Assembly (NCBI RefSeq): GCF_012516435.1
Contig: NZ_CP051216.1
Coordinates: 2,851,669-2,915,668, forward strand
DNA length: 64,000 bases
Direction of reading: 5' to 3'
Source of the DNA: Pseudodesulfovibrio sp. zrk46
Lineage (GTDB): Bacteria; Desulfobacterota; Desulfovibrionia; Desulfovibrionales; Desulfovibrionaceae
Positions 9,227-18,620 of this stretch are shown one piece after another. Under the pieces are notes generated by a model that was not told the DNA's origin, did not search any database, and worked only from the letters and a program-made list of their open reading frames with translations. The translations under genes were made by a program, and so were the position numbers. How positions within the stretch are numbered: the stretch's first letter is position 1; every line of letters starts with the position of its first letter.

Positions 9227-9904
9227 ATGACCTTGAAAGAAATTTACGCTGCCATAGAGAAAATAGGCTGTCTGTCTATCACCACTTTGGATGGTGAGAC
9301 CATGCACCCTCGCATCGTCCACATGATGGGGCAGGATGATGACGGCATTTATTTTCTGACCATGAATTCCAAGCCTTTCTATCGACAACTCAAGGCTAAT
9401 GGGCATCTTGCTCTGTGTGGTATTTGGCCCTCCAGTTATGCCACCGGCAAGAATGAAGTCGGTCAACCTGCGTGGGAGCCCGGTTATACCTTCCGTCTTT
9501 CCGGACATGCTCGAGAGATGGAAATGGACACTATCAAGAAGCGGGCTGATGCCGGGAATGGCATGTTCCAGTATTTTTTGGAAGACGCTGCTCGTTACCC
9601 GGCAACCAAGCTGTTTTGTATTTACAAAGGCAAGGGCGAAATTTTCGATTACGATTTTGAAATGGTGAATCGTGATCACAAGGTGTTGCGTACCAGATTT
9701 TCCTTCGGCGGTGAGACACACAACGCCCCCGGTGCACGAATTACTGGCGACTGTATTGCCTGCGGAATCTGTGAGGACACCTGTACTTTCAAGGCGGTAG
9801 TGGCGGGTGAGCCGTTCACTATTGATGGCTCTCGTTGTGACGAGTGCGGTAGCTGTGTTGAAGCCTGCCCGCAGGATGCCATCGAACTGCCTTGGACTCT
9901 TTAG
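9227..9904 (+). CDS. Pyridoxamine 5'-phosphate oxidase-like flavoprotein fused to a 2[4Fe-4S] ferredoxin
   Basis: A fusion of 225 residues. Residues ~1-155 fit the split-barrel FMN-binding PNPOx-like fold (an N-terminal helix, ITTLDGETMHPRIVHMMG, then FYRQLKANGHLALCGIWPS). Residues ~170-225 hold two ferredoxin clusters, CIACGICEDTC and CDECGSCVEACP. This suggests electron transfer between FMN and Fe-S centres in the cytoplasm. The start ATG has CGGAGGAG upstream. It follows an AraC regulator and its stop overlaps the convergent gene by four bases. The physiological substrate is not known. Confidence 0.85.
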   Translation: MTLKEIYAAIEKIGCLSITTLDGETMHPRIVHMMGQDDDGIYFLTMNSKPFYRQLKANGHLALCGIWPSSYATGKNEVGQPAWEPGYTFRLSGHAREMEMDTIKKRADAGNGMFQYFLEDAARYPATKLFCIYKGKGEIFDYDFEMVNRDHKVLRTRFSFGGETHNAPGARITGDCIACGICEDTCTFKAVVAGEPFTIDGSRCDECGSCVEACPQDAIELPWTL

Positions 9905-11079
9905 CTTTGGCCGAGGACGCGATGCTGAATTTCATCGATCCTTTTCAGGTAGACCTGCTGGTAGATTGGACCGTTGTCCATGAAGGATTCGGCCAATCTA
10001 CGGTGGGCCTCACACCAGACTGCCAAATCGGGGTTGGGGAAGATGCGACTGTAGGCTTTGATCATATGCAAAGTGTTGTGGCAGACCGGCATTCTCTCTC
10101 TGGCCTGGACCAGCAAGGCGGTGCGATCCCTGCTCAGGTCCAGAAAAAATGAACCGATGGCCTCGGCACACTGGTAGTTGGCTCCGGAGACGAGCTTTCG
10201 CAGCATGGCCTCATCATCCAATTTGCTCATACGCCATTGACGATGCCATCCTCGTGGTACGGTTTCGCTGTCCTCGTATTCGATCCTGCCATTCTTTTGA
10301 AACTGAATGAGTTTGTCCGCAAGTCTGGCAGGCATGGGGCCAATGTGTTCAATGTCTCGTCGAGCATGCAGTCCGGTGATCTGTCCGTCAGTTTCTTCCA
10401 GTTCGAGTTTGAGGAATGGACAATGAGATTCAATGGCTGTTTCTGACTCCGTCCAGATACCTGCAAATACCCGGTCCATCTCCAGTATGTGAACATTCTC
10501 CATGGTTGAAGGCCATTCAGCCATTTCTTCCTTAGCGCTGAGCCAGAATTCCTCCCATTTTTCCAAATACGAATATGGGGCAGGTCCGAAAGCCGGGTAG
10601 GGGGAAAGTCTGCCGAGGATGACTATTGGAACCTTGGGGACGTCCTTTCGCAATTGTTCCAGCATGTCTTTGAAGCGCTTGAGGTATCCGACAGGATTGG
10701 GCTGAAACATCCGACAGTTTTCCTGTGCCCACAGCATAGCTGCCGGAACCTCGGTCAGAGCGTTTGTATCCATATAGAATATGAACTCCTCTTCATTGTG
10801 CAGGAAGAGGGGAACATTCTCATGAAACATGCTGAGGACGATCAGTTCCGGGGCTTCGTCTTTTGTGACAGGGCAGAACTGGTTAATCAGTTCACGGCCC
10901 AGAAAATAGTCGCCAAGACCGAACGATTTAACTGTTTCGGCCAATACCGGAGGTATCTGGCCCGGATGGCTTGTATAAGTTAGAGGGGATGCGAGAACTC
11001 GGTAAGTCGTGTCAAAGCCTTTGTCGGCCATTGTGCGACTAACGAAATCGGCCTGACAGTTCCCAAGAAAATAGATCAT
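9901..11079 (-). CDS. WcbI-like polysaccharide biosynthesis protein (putative acetyltransferase), tentative
   Basis: A protein of 392 residues with no signal peptide. The N-terminus MIYFLGNCQADFVSRTM carries the GNCQ motif found near the start of WcbI-type capsule acetyltransferases, which have an SGNH-like fold. The middle region (VPIVILGRLSPYPAFGPAPY) and a distal H in ARRDIEHIGPMPARLA may belong to the same fold. The last ~150 residues are helical. It is monocistronic on the minus strand and tail-to-tail with the flavoprotein gene. The family call rests mainly on the N-terminal motif, so confidence is moderate. Confidence 0.5.
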   Translation of the reverse strand: MIYFLGNCQADFVSRTMADKGFDTTYRVLASPLTYTSHPGQIPPVLAETVKSFGLGDYFLGRELINQFCPVTKDEAPELIVLSMFHENVPLFLHNEEEFIFYMDTNALTEVPAAMLWAQENCRMFQPNPVGYLKRFKDMLEQLRKDVPKVPIVILGRLSPYPAFGPAPYSYLEKWEEFWLSAKEEMAEWPSTMENVHILEMDRVFAGIWTESETAIESHCPFLKLELEETDGQITGLHARRDIEHIGPMPARLADKLIQFQKNGRIEYEDSETVPRGWHRQWRMSKLDDEAMLRKLVSGANYQCAEAIGSFFLDLSRDRTALLVQARERMPVCHNTLHMIKAYSRIFPNPDLAVWCEAHRRLAESFMDNGPIYQQVYLKRIDEIQHRVLGQS

Positions 11080-11201
11080 CGGTCCCTCGATTGTTTTACG
11101 GATGTTTCACGTACATCGGCGTTTAGCCTAGGCGTACCAATAATTGTGGGAACATGAAAGGATCATTGGTCATCCTTTGAAATTATCTTGGTAAAGAGAA
11201 A

Positions 11202-11250
11202 TGTTACATGTCACACAAGCGTAACAAACGACACATTCTCCTGTAACAGT
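11202..11250 (+). promoter_or_regulatory. Repeated GTTACA/GTAACA and TGTCACA elements before pstS
   Basis: TGTTACA-TGTCACA is followed by GTAACA at 11221 and 11243, about 75-120 bases before the pstS start. Such spaced direct repeats are reminiscent of a Pho box, although the E. coli consensus is not matched. TGTCACA is also repeated upstream of phnD. The proposed role is inferred. Confidence 0.35.
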
Positions 11251-11320
11251 GTTGATCTAGGTTGCTCCTCATCAAAATTGGAAACACCATTTTCATAAAT
11301 CAATTTCTGAGGAGAACCAA

Positions 11321-12364
11321 ATGTCTAAATTCATGAAAATGCTTGTAGTCGCCGCAGCAACTGTTGCTATGTGCGCCGGCATGGCTCAGGCCCGCGATCA
11401 GATCAAGATCGTCGGTTCCTCCACTGTCTACCCTTTCTCCAGCTACGTTGCTGAAGAGCTGGGTGCTACCACCAAGTTCAAGGCTCCCGTTGTTGAGTCC
11501 ACCGGTTCCGGTGGTGGTCACAAGCTGTTCATGGCCGGTAGCGGTCTGGATACTCCTGACCTGACCAACTCCTCCCGCCGCATGAAAGCCTCCGAGCTGG
11601 AAAAGAACTTCGCTAACGGTAACACTGAGATCACCGAAGCCCTGATCGGTTACGATGGCATCGCTGTCGCTCAGAACGGCGCTAACGGTGAGTTCTCCAT
11701 TACCAAGGACGAGCTGGCCATGGCTGTTGCCGAGATGGTTCCCGTTGATGGCAAGCTGGTCAAGAACCCCTACAAGACCTGGGATCAGATCAATTCCAAG
11801 CTGCCCAAGCGTCCCATCCTGTTCTACGGTCCTCCGACCTCTTCCGGTACCCGTGACGCTTTCGGTGAAATGGTTCTCGGCAAGTTCGCCAAGAAGCACA
11901 AGGATCTCTATGCTCCTGTTTCCCCGAAGGGTAAGGCCAAGAAGTACGAGTCTGTCCGTCAGGATGGTGTCTACGTGCCTGCCGGTGAAAACGACAACCT
12001 GATCGTTCAGAAGCTTACCAAGGACAAGAACGCTTTCGGTATCTTCGGTTACTCCTTCCTTGAAGAGAACTCTGACCGCTTGAACGCCGCTAAGATCAAC
12101 GGTGTTACTCCGGAACCGAAGTCCATCGCTGCCGGCGAGTACCCGATCTCCCGTTCCCTGTACTTTTACATCAAGAAGTCTCACCTGGATAAGGTTCCCG
12201 GCATGAAGGAATACGTCCAGCTTTTCATGTCCGAAAAGATGATCGGCCCCCGCGGTCTGCTGAAGCGCATTGGCCTGGTACCCCTGGCTGACGAACTCCG
12301 CAAGCAGGTTCAGGCTGACGTTGCTGCCTACAAGAACCTGACCGCCGAAGACCTGAAAAAATAG
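11321..12364 (+). CDS. pstS: Phosphate ABC transporter, periplasmic binding protein
   Basis: A PstS-family protein of 347 residues. A signal peptide (MSKFMKMLVVAAATVAMCAG, cleavage near AQA-RDQ) is followed by the phosphate-binding signatures IKIVGSSTVYPFSSYVAEEL, TGSGGGHKLF and SSGTRDAFGEM. The ATG has GAGGAG nine bases upstream. It should deliver phosphate to PstC/PstA, encoded next. A stable hairpin lies between pstS and pstC. A highly expressed binding protein is expected given the strong ribosome site and the hairpin. Confidence 0.92.
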   Translation: MSKFMKMLVVAAATVAMCAGMAQARDQIKIVGSSTVYPFSSYVAEELGATTKFKAPVVESTGSGGGHKLFMAGSGLDTPDLTNSSRRMKASELEKNFANGNTEITEALIGYDGIAVAQNGANGEFSITKDELAMAVAEMVPVDGKLVKNPYKTWDQINSKLPKRPILFYGPPTSSGTRDAFGEMVLGKFAKKHKDLYAPVSPKGKAKKYESVRQDGVYVPAGENDNLIVQKLTKDKNAFGIFGYSFLEENSDRLNAAKINGVTPEPKSIAAGEYPISRSLYFYIKKSHLDKVPGMKEYVQLFMSEKMIGPRGLLKRIGLVPLADELRKQVQADVAAYKNLTAEDLKK

Positions 12365-12385
12365 TAACGACATTGACCCGATAGG

Positions 12386-12425
12386 GAGACCGGTCCGGCA
12401 AGGACCGGTCTCTTTCGGCGTTTTA
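12386..12425 (+). terminator. Hairpin between pstS and pstC (partial terminator or stabiliser)
   Basis: GAGACCGGTCC / GGACCGGTCTC, an 11-bp stem with a 5-base loop, is followed by TTTCGGCGTTTT. The U-run is interrupted, so read-through into pstC is likely. Such hairpins commonly raise binding-protein mRNA over permease mRNA. Confidence 0.65.
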
Positions 12426-12441
12426 TTAAACGGGGAATACC

Positions 12442-13665
12442 GTGGATACCGGAACCATCTTTCTTTATCTCTTCTGTGGCTTGGTGCCACTGGCTATTGT
12501 TGCCTATTTTCTGGCGACAAAGAAAACCTACTCCATCAAATTTGAGGGAGAGGAGTTTCAATCAACACCGGACAGCTATGGCTGGTATGCCATAGTCTGT
12601 ACTCTGTCTCCGGCTCTTCTTGCCTCATTTCTCGCAGCTTTGTTGCAGATGTGTGGGGTAGTTGAGGTGCCGGGCACTGCGCTGGTGGCCACAGCCATAG
12701 CACTGGGGGCGGGAGGGCTCGCCGTCGGCCTGGCTACAGTTAAGCCAAGCCTGCGTGCTCGTGCCGTAGTAGAAAAACTCATCGTAAAGATGTTGTTTGT
12801 TGCTTCCTTGGTCTCCATTTTGACCACCATCGGAATTGTTCTTTCGGTTACCTTTGAGGCAATGAAGTTTTTTGATGTCGTAAACATTTGGGACTTTGTT
12901 ACAGGTACTACCTGGAATCCGGACGAAGCTGTTGCTGGCAAGGATTCGCATGGCGTGTTCGGTTCCATTCCGCTGTTCGCCGGTACCTTCATGATCACGG
13001 CCATTGCCATGGTCGTAGCTGTGCCCATCGGCCTCTTTTCGGCCATCTGTATGGCAGAGTATGCGAGTCCGGCTTTCCGGAAGACAGCCAAGCCTGCTCT
13101 TGAAATCCTGGCTGGTATCCCCACTGTCGTTTATGGATTCTTCGCCGCAATTACGGTCAGTCCCTTGATCGTCAATGTCGCGGAATATTTTGGCCTGCAT
13201 GCAGACTTCACCAACGCTCTGTCTCCGGGGCTGGTGATGGGCGTAATGATCATTCCGCTCATTTCATCACTGTCTGATGACGTTATCACTTCGGTACCCA
13301 ATGCTCTGCGTGAAGGTTCCCTCGCAATGGGCGCCTATCGCTCCGAGACAATTAAAACCGTTGTGCTTCCCGCAGCGTTGCCGGGTATCGTCTCTGCATT
13401 CTTGTTGGCAGTATCCCGTGCAGTCGGTGAGACAATGATCGTGGTCATGGCCGCTGGCCTGCGAGCCAACCTTACTTGGAACCCCTTGGAAGGCATGACT
13501 ACGGTGACCGTCCGTATCGTCGATGCTTTTACAGGAGATCAGGCCTTCGACAGTCCAGAAACCTTGTCCGCTTTCGGCCTTGGACTGGTGCTGCTCGTTG
13601 TAACCCTTCTCCTGAATATCGTTTCCCTGGTGGTCATCCGCCGCTTCCGTCAACAATACGAATAA
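12442..13665 (+). CDS. pstC: Phosphate ABC transporter permease PstC, N-terminally extended
   Basis: An inner-membrane permease of 407 residues. The PstC core (~residues 120-407) shows GSIPLFAGTFMITAIAMVVA, PVGLFSAICMAEYASP-type sequence, the coupling loop PNALREGSLAMGAYRSE and AVGETMIVVMAAG. Typical PstC is about 300-320 residues; here the first ~115 residues add roughly three membrane helices and a soluble stretch. The start is GTG at 12442 with GGGGAA upstream. It lies 77 bases after pstS and 12 bases before pstA. Confidence 0.9.
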   Translation: MDTGTIFLYLFCGLVPLAIVAYFLATKKTYSIKFEGEEFQSTPDSYGWYAIVCTLSPALLASFLAALLQMCGVVEVPGTALVATAIALGAGGLAVGLATVKPSLRARAVVEKLIVKMLFVASLVSILTTIGIVLSVTFEAMKFFDVVNIWDFVTGTTWNPDEAVAGKDSHGVFGSIPLFAGTFMITAIAMVVAVPIGLFSAICMAEYASPAFRKTAKPALEILAGIPTVVYGFFAAITVSPLIVNVAEYFGLHADFTNALSPGLVMGVMIIPLISSLSDDVITSVPNALREGSLAMGAYRSETIKTVVLPAALPGIVSAFLLAVSRAVGETMIVVMAAGLRANLTWNPLEGMTTVTVRIVDAFTGDQAFDSPETLSAFGLGLVLLVVTLLLNIVSLVVIRRFRQQYE

Positions 13666-13677
13666 GAGAATTAAGAT

Positions 13678-14838
13678 ATGGCATTTACCGTAGATCAAAG
13701 AGAATTGAAGCGGCGCGCTGGTAAAGACAGGCGTTTCCGGGTGTTCGCATACTCTGCCATTTTCATGGCTGGTGCGTTCCTTGTCTTCTTCTTCGCTGAT
13801 ATCATTGCAACTGCGTGGTCTGCATTTGAGCAGGCCGAGCTGCGTGTAGAAGTGAATTACAATGAAGAAGCTCTGACCATGGGCGACTACGCTTTGGATG
13901 AGGAGATGAGTTATCTTGTCAGCCGAGGTTTCACTCGTCTGATTCCCAATAAGATCCGAGAAAATCGTCAATTGCTGGGCACCACTGTTGAGAAGTGGGT
14001 TTTGGCAGATTCAGAGGTCGACCAGTACTTGAAGGGTAAGCCCAACCGTCTGCGTAAGGCAGAGCGGAATCTGATAGACAAGCTCAGGGCTGAGGGGCGT
14101 GCCCGTCTCGGCTTCAATAAAGGTCTCTTCCTGAACGGAGACTCGAAGTTGCCTGAAATGGCAGGTATTGCAGCAGCTGCAGTCGGTTCATTCTATGTGT
14201 TGATAATTACCTTGCTGTTTAGCTTCCCGTTAGGGGTCGCGACCGCCATATATTTGGAAGAGTTTGCGCCGGATAACCGTCTCATGCAGGTCATTGAAGT
14301 CAACATTAACAACTTGGCTGCAATTCCTTCAATTCTGTTCGGTTTGCTCGGCTTGGCGATATTTATCAATTTCATGGGAGTGCCTCGTTCGTCTGCCCTT
14401 GTTGGTGGTCTGACGCTGTCGCTCATGACATTGCCAGTCATCATCATTTCAACCCGTGCAGCCATTTTGGCCATTCCGGATTCTATACGAGAGGGCGCTC
14501 TTGCATTAGGTGCTACTCGTTGGCAGATGGTTACTAGCAACGTATTGCCACTGTCGTTGCCCGGTATCCTGACAGGTACAATTATCGGCCTGGCTCGTGC
14601 TATTGGTGAAACCGCGCCGCTGATGATCGTTGGTATGATGGCGTATATTCCTGAAGCCCCAGATGGTTTCACAAGTGCTGCGACTGTTTTGCCGGCTCAG
14701 ATCTATACTTGGTCTGCAGATTCCCTGCGAGCTTTTACTGAGCGAACCTCTGCTGGTATCATTGTCTTGCTGGCGGTTATGCTGGTTATGAATGGTACTG
14801 CTATCTATCTCCGAAACAAATACGAGACCAAGTGGTAA
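13678..14838 (+). CDS. pstA: Phosphate ABC transporter permease PstA, with a large periplasmic insert
   Basis: An inner-membrane permease of 386 residues. A first membrane helix (~residues 20-45) is followed by a ~110-residue soluble segment rich in charged residues, then by a PstA core with PEMAGIAAAAVGSFYVLIIT, PLGVATAIYLEEFAP, the coupling loop SIREGALALGATRWQM and AIGETAPLMIVGMMAYIP. Typical PstA is ~280-300 residues, so the insert is notable. A strong terminator follows directly, so pstB and phoU, usual partners, are not in this operon; the ATPase must be encoded elsewhere. Confidence 0.9.
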   Translation: MAFTVDQRELKRRAGKDRRFRVFAYSAIFMAGAFLVFFFADIIATAWSAFEQAELRVEVNYNEEALTMGDYALDEEMSYLVSRGFTRLIPNKIRENRQLLGTTVEKWVLADSEVDQYLKGKPNRLRKAERNLIDKLRAEGRARLGFNKGLFLNGDSKLPEMAGIAAAAVGSFYVLIITLLFSFPLGVATAIYLEEFAPDNRLMQVIEVNINNLAAIPSILFGLLGLAIFINFMGVPRSSALVGGLTLSLMTLPVIIISTRAAILAIPDSIREGALALGATRWQMVTSNVLPLSLPGILTGTIIGLARAIGETAPLMIVGMMAYIPEAPDGFTSAATVLPAQIYTWSADSLRAFTERTSAGIIVLLAVMLVMNGTAIYLRNKYETKW

Positions 14839-14870
14839 AACTCCCTTCCTTAGTGATTGATTAATGAAGT

Positions 14871-14904
14871 TGAGAGGCACGCCACTTGGCGTGCCTCTTT
14901 TATA
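14871..14904 (+). terminator. Intrinsic terminator of pstSCA
   Basis: AGAGGCACGCC-ACTT-GGCGTGCCTCT followed by TTTAT, about 35 bases after the pstA stop. Confidence 0.88.
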
Positions 14905-15175
14905 ATGAGTAAGGACCGCTGAAAAAAATGCATTCATTTTGTGATTTTGATAAAAAAAAATGTAATTCAGCGTCAAATTATGGGTGCTTGGATTTGATTC
15001 GGGAAGAGTTGTTTAGATAGGGTAGAGTGCTCTGGGCTCAAAAAAAGCGCTGAATTGAGGTTCTTTAGCCATTGATTGAACTGGAAACGTAAACTTTTTA
15101 AATCGTTAAAAACTACGCCGCAGTAGGGCTAATTGGGCATCGACAAAAAAAGATCACTTTTTTTAAAAAAGCCGC
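14905..15175. other. Intergenic region, no gene seen
   Basis: About 270 AT-rich bases. CGCTGAA at 14917 and TTCAGCG at 14966 form a distant inverted pair, and AAAAAAAG/CTTTTTTT near 15144-15163 forms a weak all-A/T hairpin. Nothing codes convincingly on either strand. Confidence 0.5.
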
Positions 15176-15204
15176 TTGACAATCGACCGTGTTCTGCATA
15201 GTTT
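15176..15204 (+). promoter_or_regulatory. Sigma-70-type promoter of tRNA-Val
   Basis: A perfect -35 TTGACA (15176-15181) and a weaker -10 TAGTTT (15199-15204) are separated by 17 bases and lie about 20 bases before the tRNA. Confidence 0.65.
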
Positions 15205-15223
15205 CTCCCTCGCTTCGACGAGA

Positions 15224-15298
15224 AGGCGCGTAGCTCAGGGGGAGAGCATTTGCTTGACGTGCAAAGGGTCGTGGGTTCAAATCCCTCCGCGCCTACCA
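15224..15298 (+). tRNA. tRNA-Val (anticodon GAC)
   Basis: The 75-nt cloverleaf reads directly. The acceptor AGGCGCG pairs with CGCGCCT, the D arm is GCTC/GAGC, and the anticodon stem TTTGC/GCAAA encloses loop TTGACGT, giving anticodon GAC. The T arm contains GTTCAAAT. The discriminator is A and CCA is encoded. A terminator hairpin follows at 15310. Confidence 0.95.
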
Positions 15299-15309
15299 GA
15301 AATCCCCGG

Positions 15310-15345
15310 AAGGGAGGCCAAGTGGCCTCCCTTTCATCGTTTTTA
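15310..15345 (+). terminator. Intrinsic terminator after tRNA-Val
   Basis: AAGGGAGGCC-AAGT-GGCCTCCCTT, a 10-bp stem, is followed by TTCATCG and TTTTT. It separates the tRNA from thrS, although read-through could feed thrS since no other clear promoter was seen. Confidence 0.75.
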
Positions 15346-15348
15346 AAC

Positions 15349-15363
15349 CCCGATAAGATCGGG
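15349..15363 (+). promoter_or_regulatory. Small hairpin abutting the thrS ribosome-binding site
   Basis: CCCGAT-AAG-ATCGGG sits directly against the Shine-Dalgarno AAGGAG (15364-15369). It could affect ribosome access or be an operator for threonyl-tRNA synthetase. The role is speculative. Confidence 0.35.
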
Positions 15364-15376
15364 AAGGAGCTTGAGA

Positions 15377-17297
15377 GTGCAGATTGAAGTCTCCGGCAAA
15401 CAGGTAGAGTTGGCAGAAGGTGCCGTATGCGCCGATGCCCTGAAAGAGGGCCTGTCCAAAAAACAGTTCAAGAATGTTGTAGTTGCCAAGTGCGGTGATA
15501 CTCTTCTTGATCTCACTACTGCCGTACCGACTACTTGCACCACTCTCGAGCCCGTCTTCGCTGATAGCGAAGAGGGGCTTGAAGTCATTCGTCACTCTAC
15601 CGCCCACCTCATGGCCGAGGCGGTCAAGAAGCTGTTCCCCTCCGCGCAGGTGACCATCGGTCCCGCCATTAAGGACGGTTTCTACTACGACTTCGATTAC
15701 GAACGCCCCTTTACTCCGGAAGACCTTGAAGCCATCGAGAAGGAGATGCTTTCTTCTGTTGGTGCCAACAAGGACTTCTCTTGCCAGACCATGTCCGCTG
15801 ACGAAGCCAAGAAGTACTTCGCTGAAATGGATGAGAGCTACAAACAGGAACTCATCGATGATCTGGGTGCGGAACAGTATTCCGTTTACACCCACGGCGA
15901 TTTCGCAGACCTGTGTCGTGGCCCGCACGTTGCCCGTACCGGTATGCTCAAGGCATTCAAGCTGCTGTCTGTAGCTGGAGCGTACTGGCGTGGTGACGAA
16001 AAGAACAAGATGCTCCAGCGTATCTACGGTACCGCTTGGAATGATCCCAAGGCGCTCAAGAAGCACTTGAATCGTCTCGAGGAAGCCAAGAAGCGCGATC
16101 ACCGTAAGCTGGGCACCCAGCTTGACCTCTTCTCCACCCACGATGATGTCGGTGGCGGTATGATCCTCTGGCACCCCAAAGGTGGCCTTGTTCGTGCCAT
16201 TCTGGAAGACTGGGAGCGTAAAGAGCATCTGAAGCGCGGTTATCAGATCGTACAGGGACCGCTGATCCTGAAGCGTGAGCTGTGGGAAAAGTCCGGTCAC
16301 TACGACAACTACCGCGAGAATATGTATTTCACTGAGATCGACGAGCAGGCCTACGGCATCAAGCCCATGAACTGCCTGTCTCACATGTTGATCTACAAGC
16401 GTAAGCTCATGAGCTACCGTGACCTGCCTCAGCGCTATTTTGAGCTGGGTGTGGTTCACCGTCACGAGAAGTCCGGTGTGCTGCACGGCCTTATGCGAGT
16501 CCGTTCCTTCACTCAGGATGATGCGCATCTTATCTGCCGCAAGGACCAGCTTCAGGATGAAATCCTGGGCGTTTACAACTTCGTCAGCGACATCATGAAT
16601 ATGTTTGGCTTCGAGTTTGAGGCTGAGCTTTCCACCCGTCCGGAAAAGTCTGTTGGCTCTGATGAAGATTGGGAACTGGCAACCAAGGCGCTGACTGAAG
16701 CGCTGGATGCCACCGGCAAGGATTACTCCATCAACGAAGGTGATGGCGCATTCTACGGTCCCAAAATCGACATTATTCTCAAGGATTCTCTTGAGCGTCG
16801 TTGGCAATGCGCCACGATTCAATGCGATTTTACCTTGCCAGAGCGCTTCGACTTGGTATATGTGGGCGAGGACGGTGAGCGCCACCGCCCGGTCATGTTG
16901 CATCGGGTTATCCTCGGATCTATCGAGAGATTCATCGGTGTGCTCATTGAACACTTCGCCGGAGCACTGCCTGTCTGGTTGGCTCCGGTTCAGGCGCGTC
17001 TGGTGAACGTAACCGACGCGCAGCTTGATTTTATGAAGGAAGCCGAAGCATTCTTCCTTAGCAAAGGCATCCGTGTTGAAGCGGATACCCGTAATGAGAA
17101 GCTCGGCTACAAGATTCGGGAAGCTCAGGTTGAGAAGATCCCGTATATGCTGGTAATCGGCGATAAAGAGGTTGAGGCCGGGTGTGTCAACATTCGCTCC
17201 CGCGATGGTGAGGATCCCGGTATGGTGACACTGGAAGAAGCCGCGCAGCTTATTTTGGATGCTGCCAAGGCTCCTTTCGAAGCAGGAGGCATGAGCT

Positions 17298-17314
<17 letters not shown>
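15377..17314 (+). CDS. thrS: Threonyl-tRNA synthetase
   Basis: A class II synthetase of 645 residues, the usual length. The domain order is TGS (1-60), editing/SAD domain with [10 protein letters not shown] and [13 protein letters not shown], catalytic core, and anticodon-binding domain (from ~545). The motif 2 region is [20 protein letters not shown] and motif 3 has the [16 protein letters not shown] pattern. The Cys zinc-ligand segment reads MNCLSHM where many bacteria have MNCPGHM. A TTG at 15371 is only one base from the SD; the GTG at 15377 is 7 bases from AGGAG and is preferred. The 3' end overlaps the proposed infC start by 17 bases and carries its ribosome site. Confidence 0.95.
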
Positions 17315-17846
<532 letters not shown>

Positions 17847-17891
17847 TCGATACTCACAGGGGAACCGATCCCCAATATGAAGGAGGCTACT

Positions 17892-18089
17892 ATGCCCAAG
17901 ATTAAAACCCGTCGCGCTGCCGCAAAGCGTTTCTCCAAGACCGCTTCCGGTAAGTTCAAGCGCCGCAGGAAGAACTTGCGTCACATCCTGACCAAGAAGA
18001 ACGCCAAGCGCAAACGTCGCCTGGGCCAGTCCGCAACTGTGGATGGCACCAACATGAAGGCCGTTCGTCGTCAGCTGCCCAACGGTTAG
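17892..18089 (+). CDS. rpmI: 50S ribosomal protein L35
   Basis: A small basic protein of 65 residues, the normal L35 length. It contains [19 protein letters not shown] and the basic run [14 protein letters not shown]. The frame is open five codons further, but the ATG at 17892 has AAGGAGG upstream and gives the usual MPKIKT start. It lies in the conserved order infC-rpmI-rplT. Confidence 0.96.
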   Translation: MPKIKTRRAAAKRFSKTASGKFKRRRKNLRHILTKKNAKRKRRLGQSATVDGTNMKAVRRQLPNG

Positions 18090-18263
18090 TATCTCCTTTG
18101 ATATGTGCCTTGTTGGCAGCGTCCAAGATGGACCTTTGGTCCACACGCCTGTCAACCTCGGCTTCAATGAAGATCAATCGTTATTGTAATTAACTTTTAG
18201 AATCTTGCCTCGCTGGGGGAGTCCGTCCGGCCCGGGAGGTTGATTAAAGATGGAGGTTTAACC

Positions 18264-18617
18264 ATGAGAGTTAAACGCGGTGTCGCCGCTAAGCGTCGTC
18301 ACAAAAAGTATTTGAAAATGGCTAAGGGTTACCGCGGAGCCGGTAGCCGCCTGTACCGCACCGCTCGTGAGCGCGTTGAAAAGGCTCTTTGTAATGCCTA
18401 CCGCGATCGCAAGCGTAAAAAGCGTGAGTTCAGGAAGCTGTGGATCATGCGTATCAATGCCGCTGCCCGTCTGAACGGTCTGTCTTACAGCCGTCTGATG
18501 AATGGCCTTAAATTGGCTGGTATCGAGCTGAACCGCAAAGTCCTCGCCGACATGGCAGTGCGCAACCCTGAAGTGTTCGCCAAAGTCGCTGAGGCCGCCA
18601 AAGCTAAGGTGAGCTAA
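18264..18617 (+). CDS. rplT: 50S ribosomal protein L20
   Basis: L20 of 117 residues, the normal length. It contains [34 protein letters not shown] and the globular part [19 protein letters not shown]. The ATG at 18264 has TGGAGG upstream. The preceding 174-base gap after rpmI has GGACC-TTT-GGTCC and other potential hairpins but no gene; it may hold the L20 control site, as the rpmI-rplT region does in other bacteria, though this is unproven here. Confidence 0.96.
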   Translation: MRVKRGVAAKRRHKKYLKMAKGYRGAGSRLYRTARERVEKALCNAYRDRKRKKREFRKLWIMRINAAARLNGLSYSRLMNGLKLAGIELNRKVLADMAVRNPEVFAKVAEAAKAKVS

Positions 18618-18620
18618 ATC

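Noticed and set aside
14905..15175. A possible regulatory RNA between pstA and tRNA-Val.
   Set aside because: Only weak A/T hairpins and one distant 7-base dyad were found, with no matched promoter-terminator pair.
15293..16954. A 553-codon minus-strand ORF opposite thrS.
   Set aside because: It is antisense to threonyl-tRNA synthetase and begins without a convincing ribosome site; a shadow frame.
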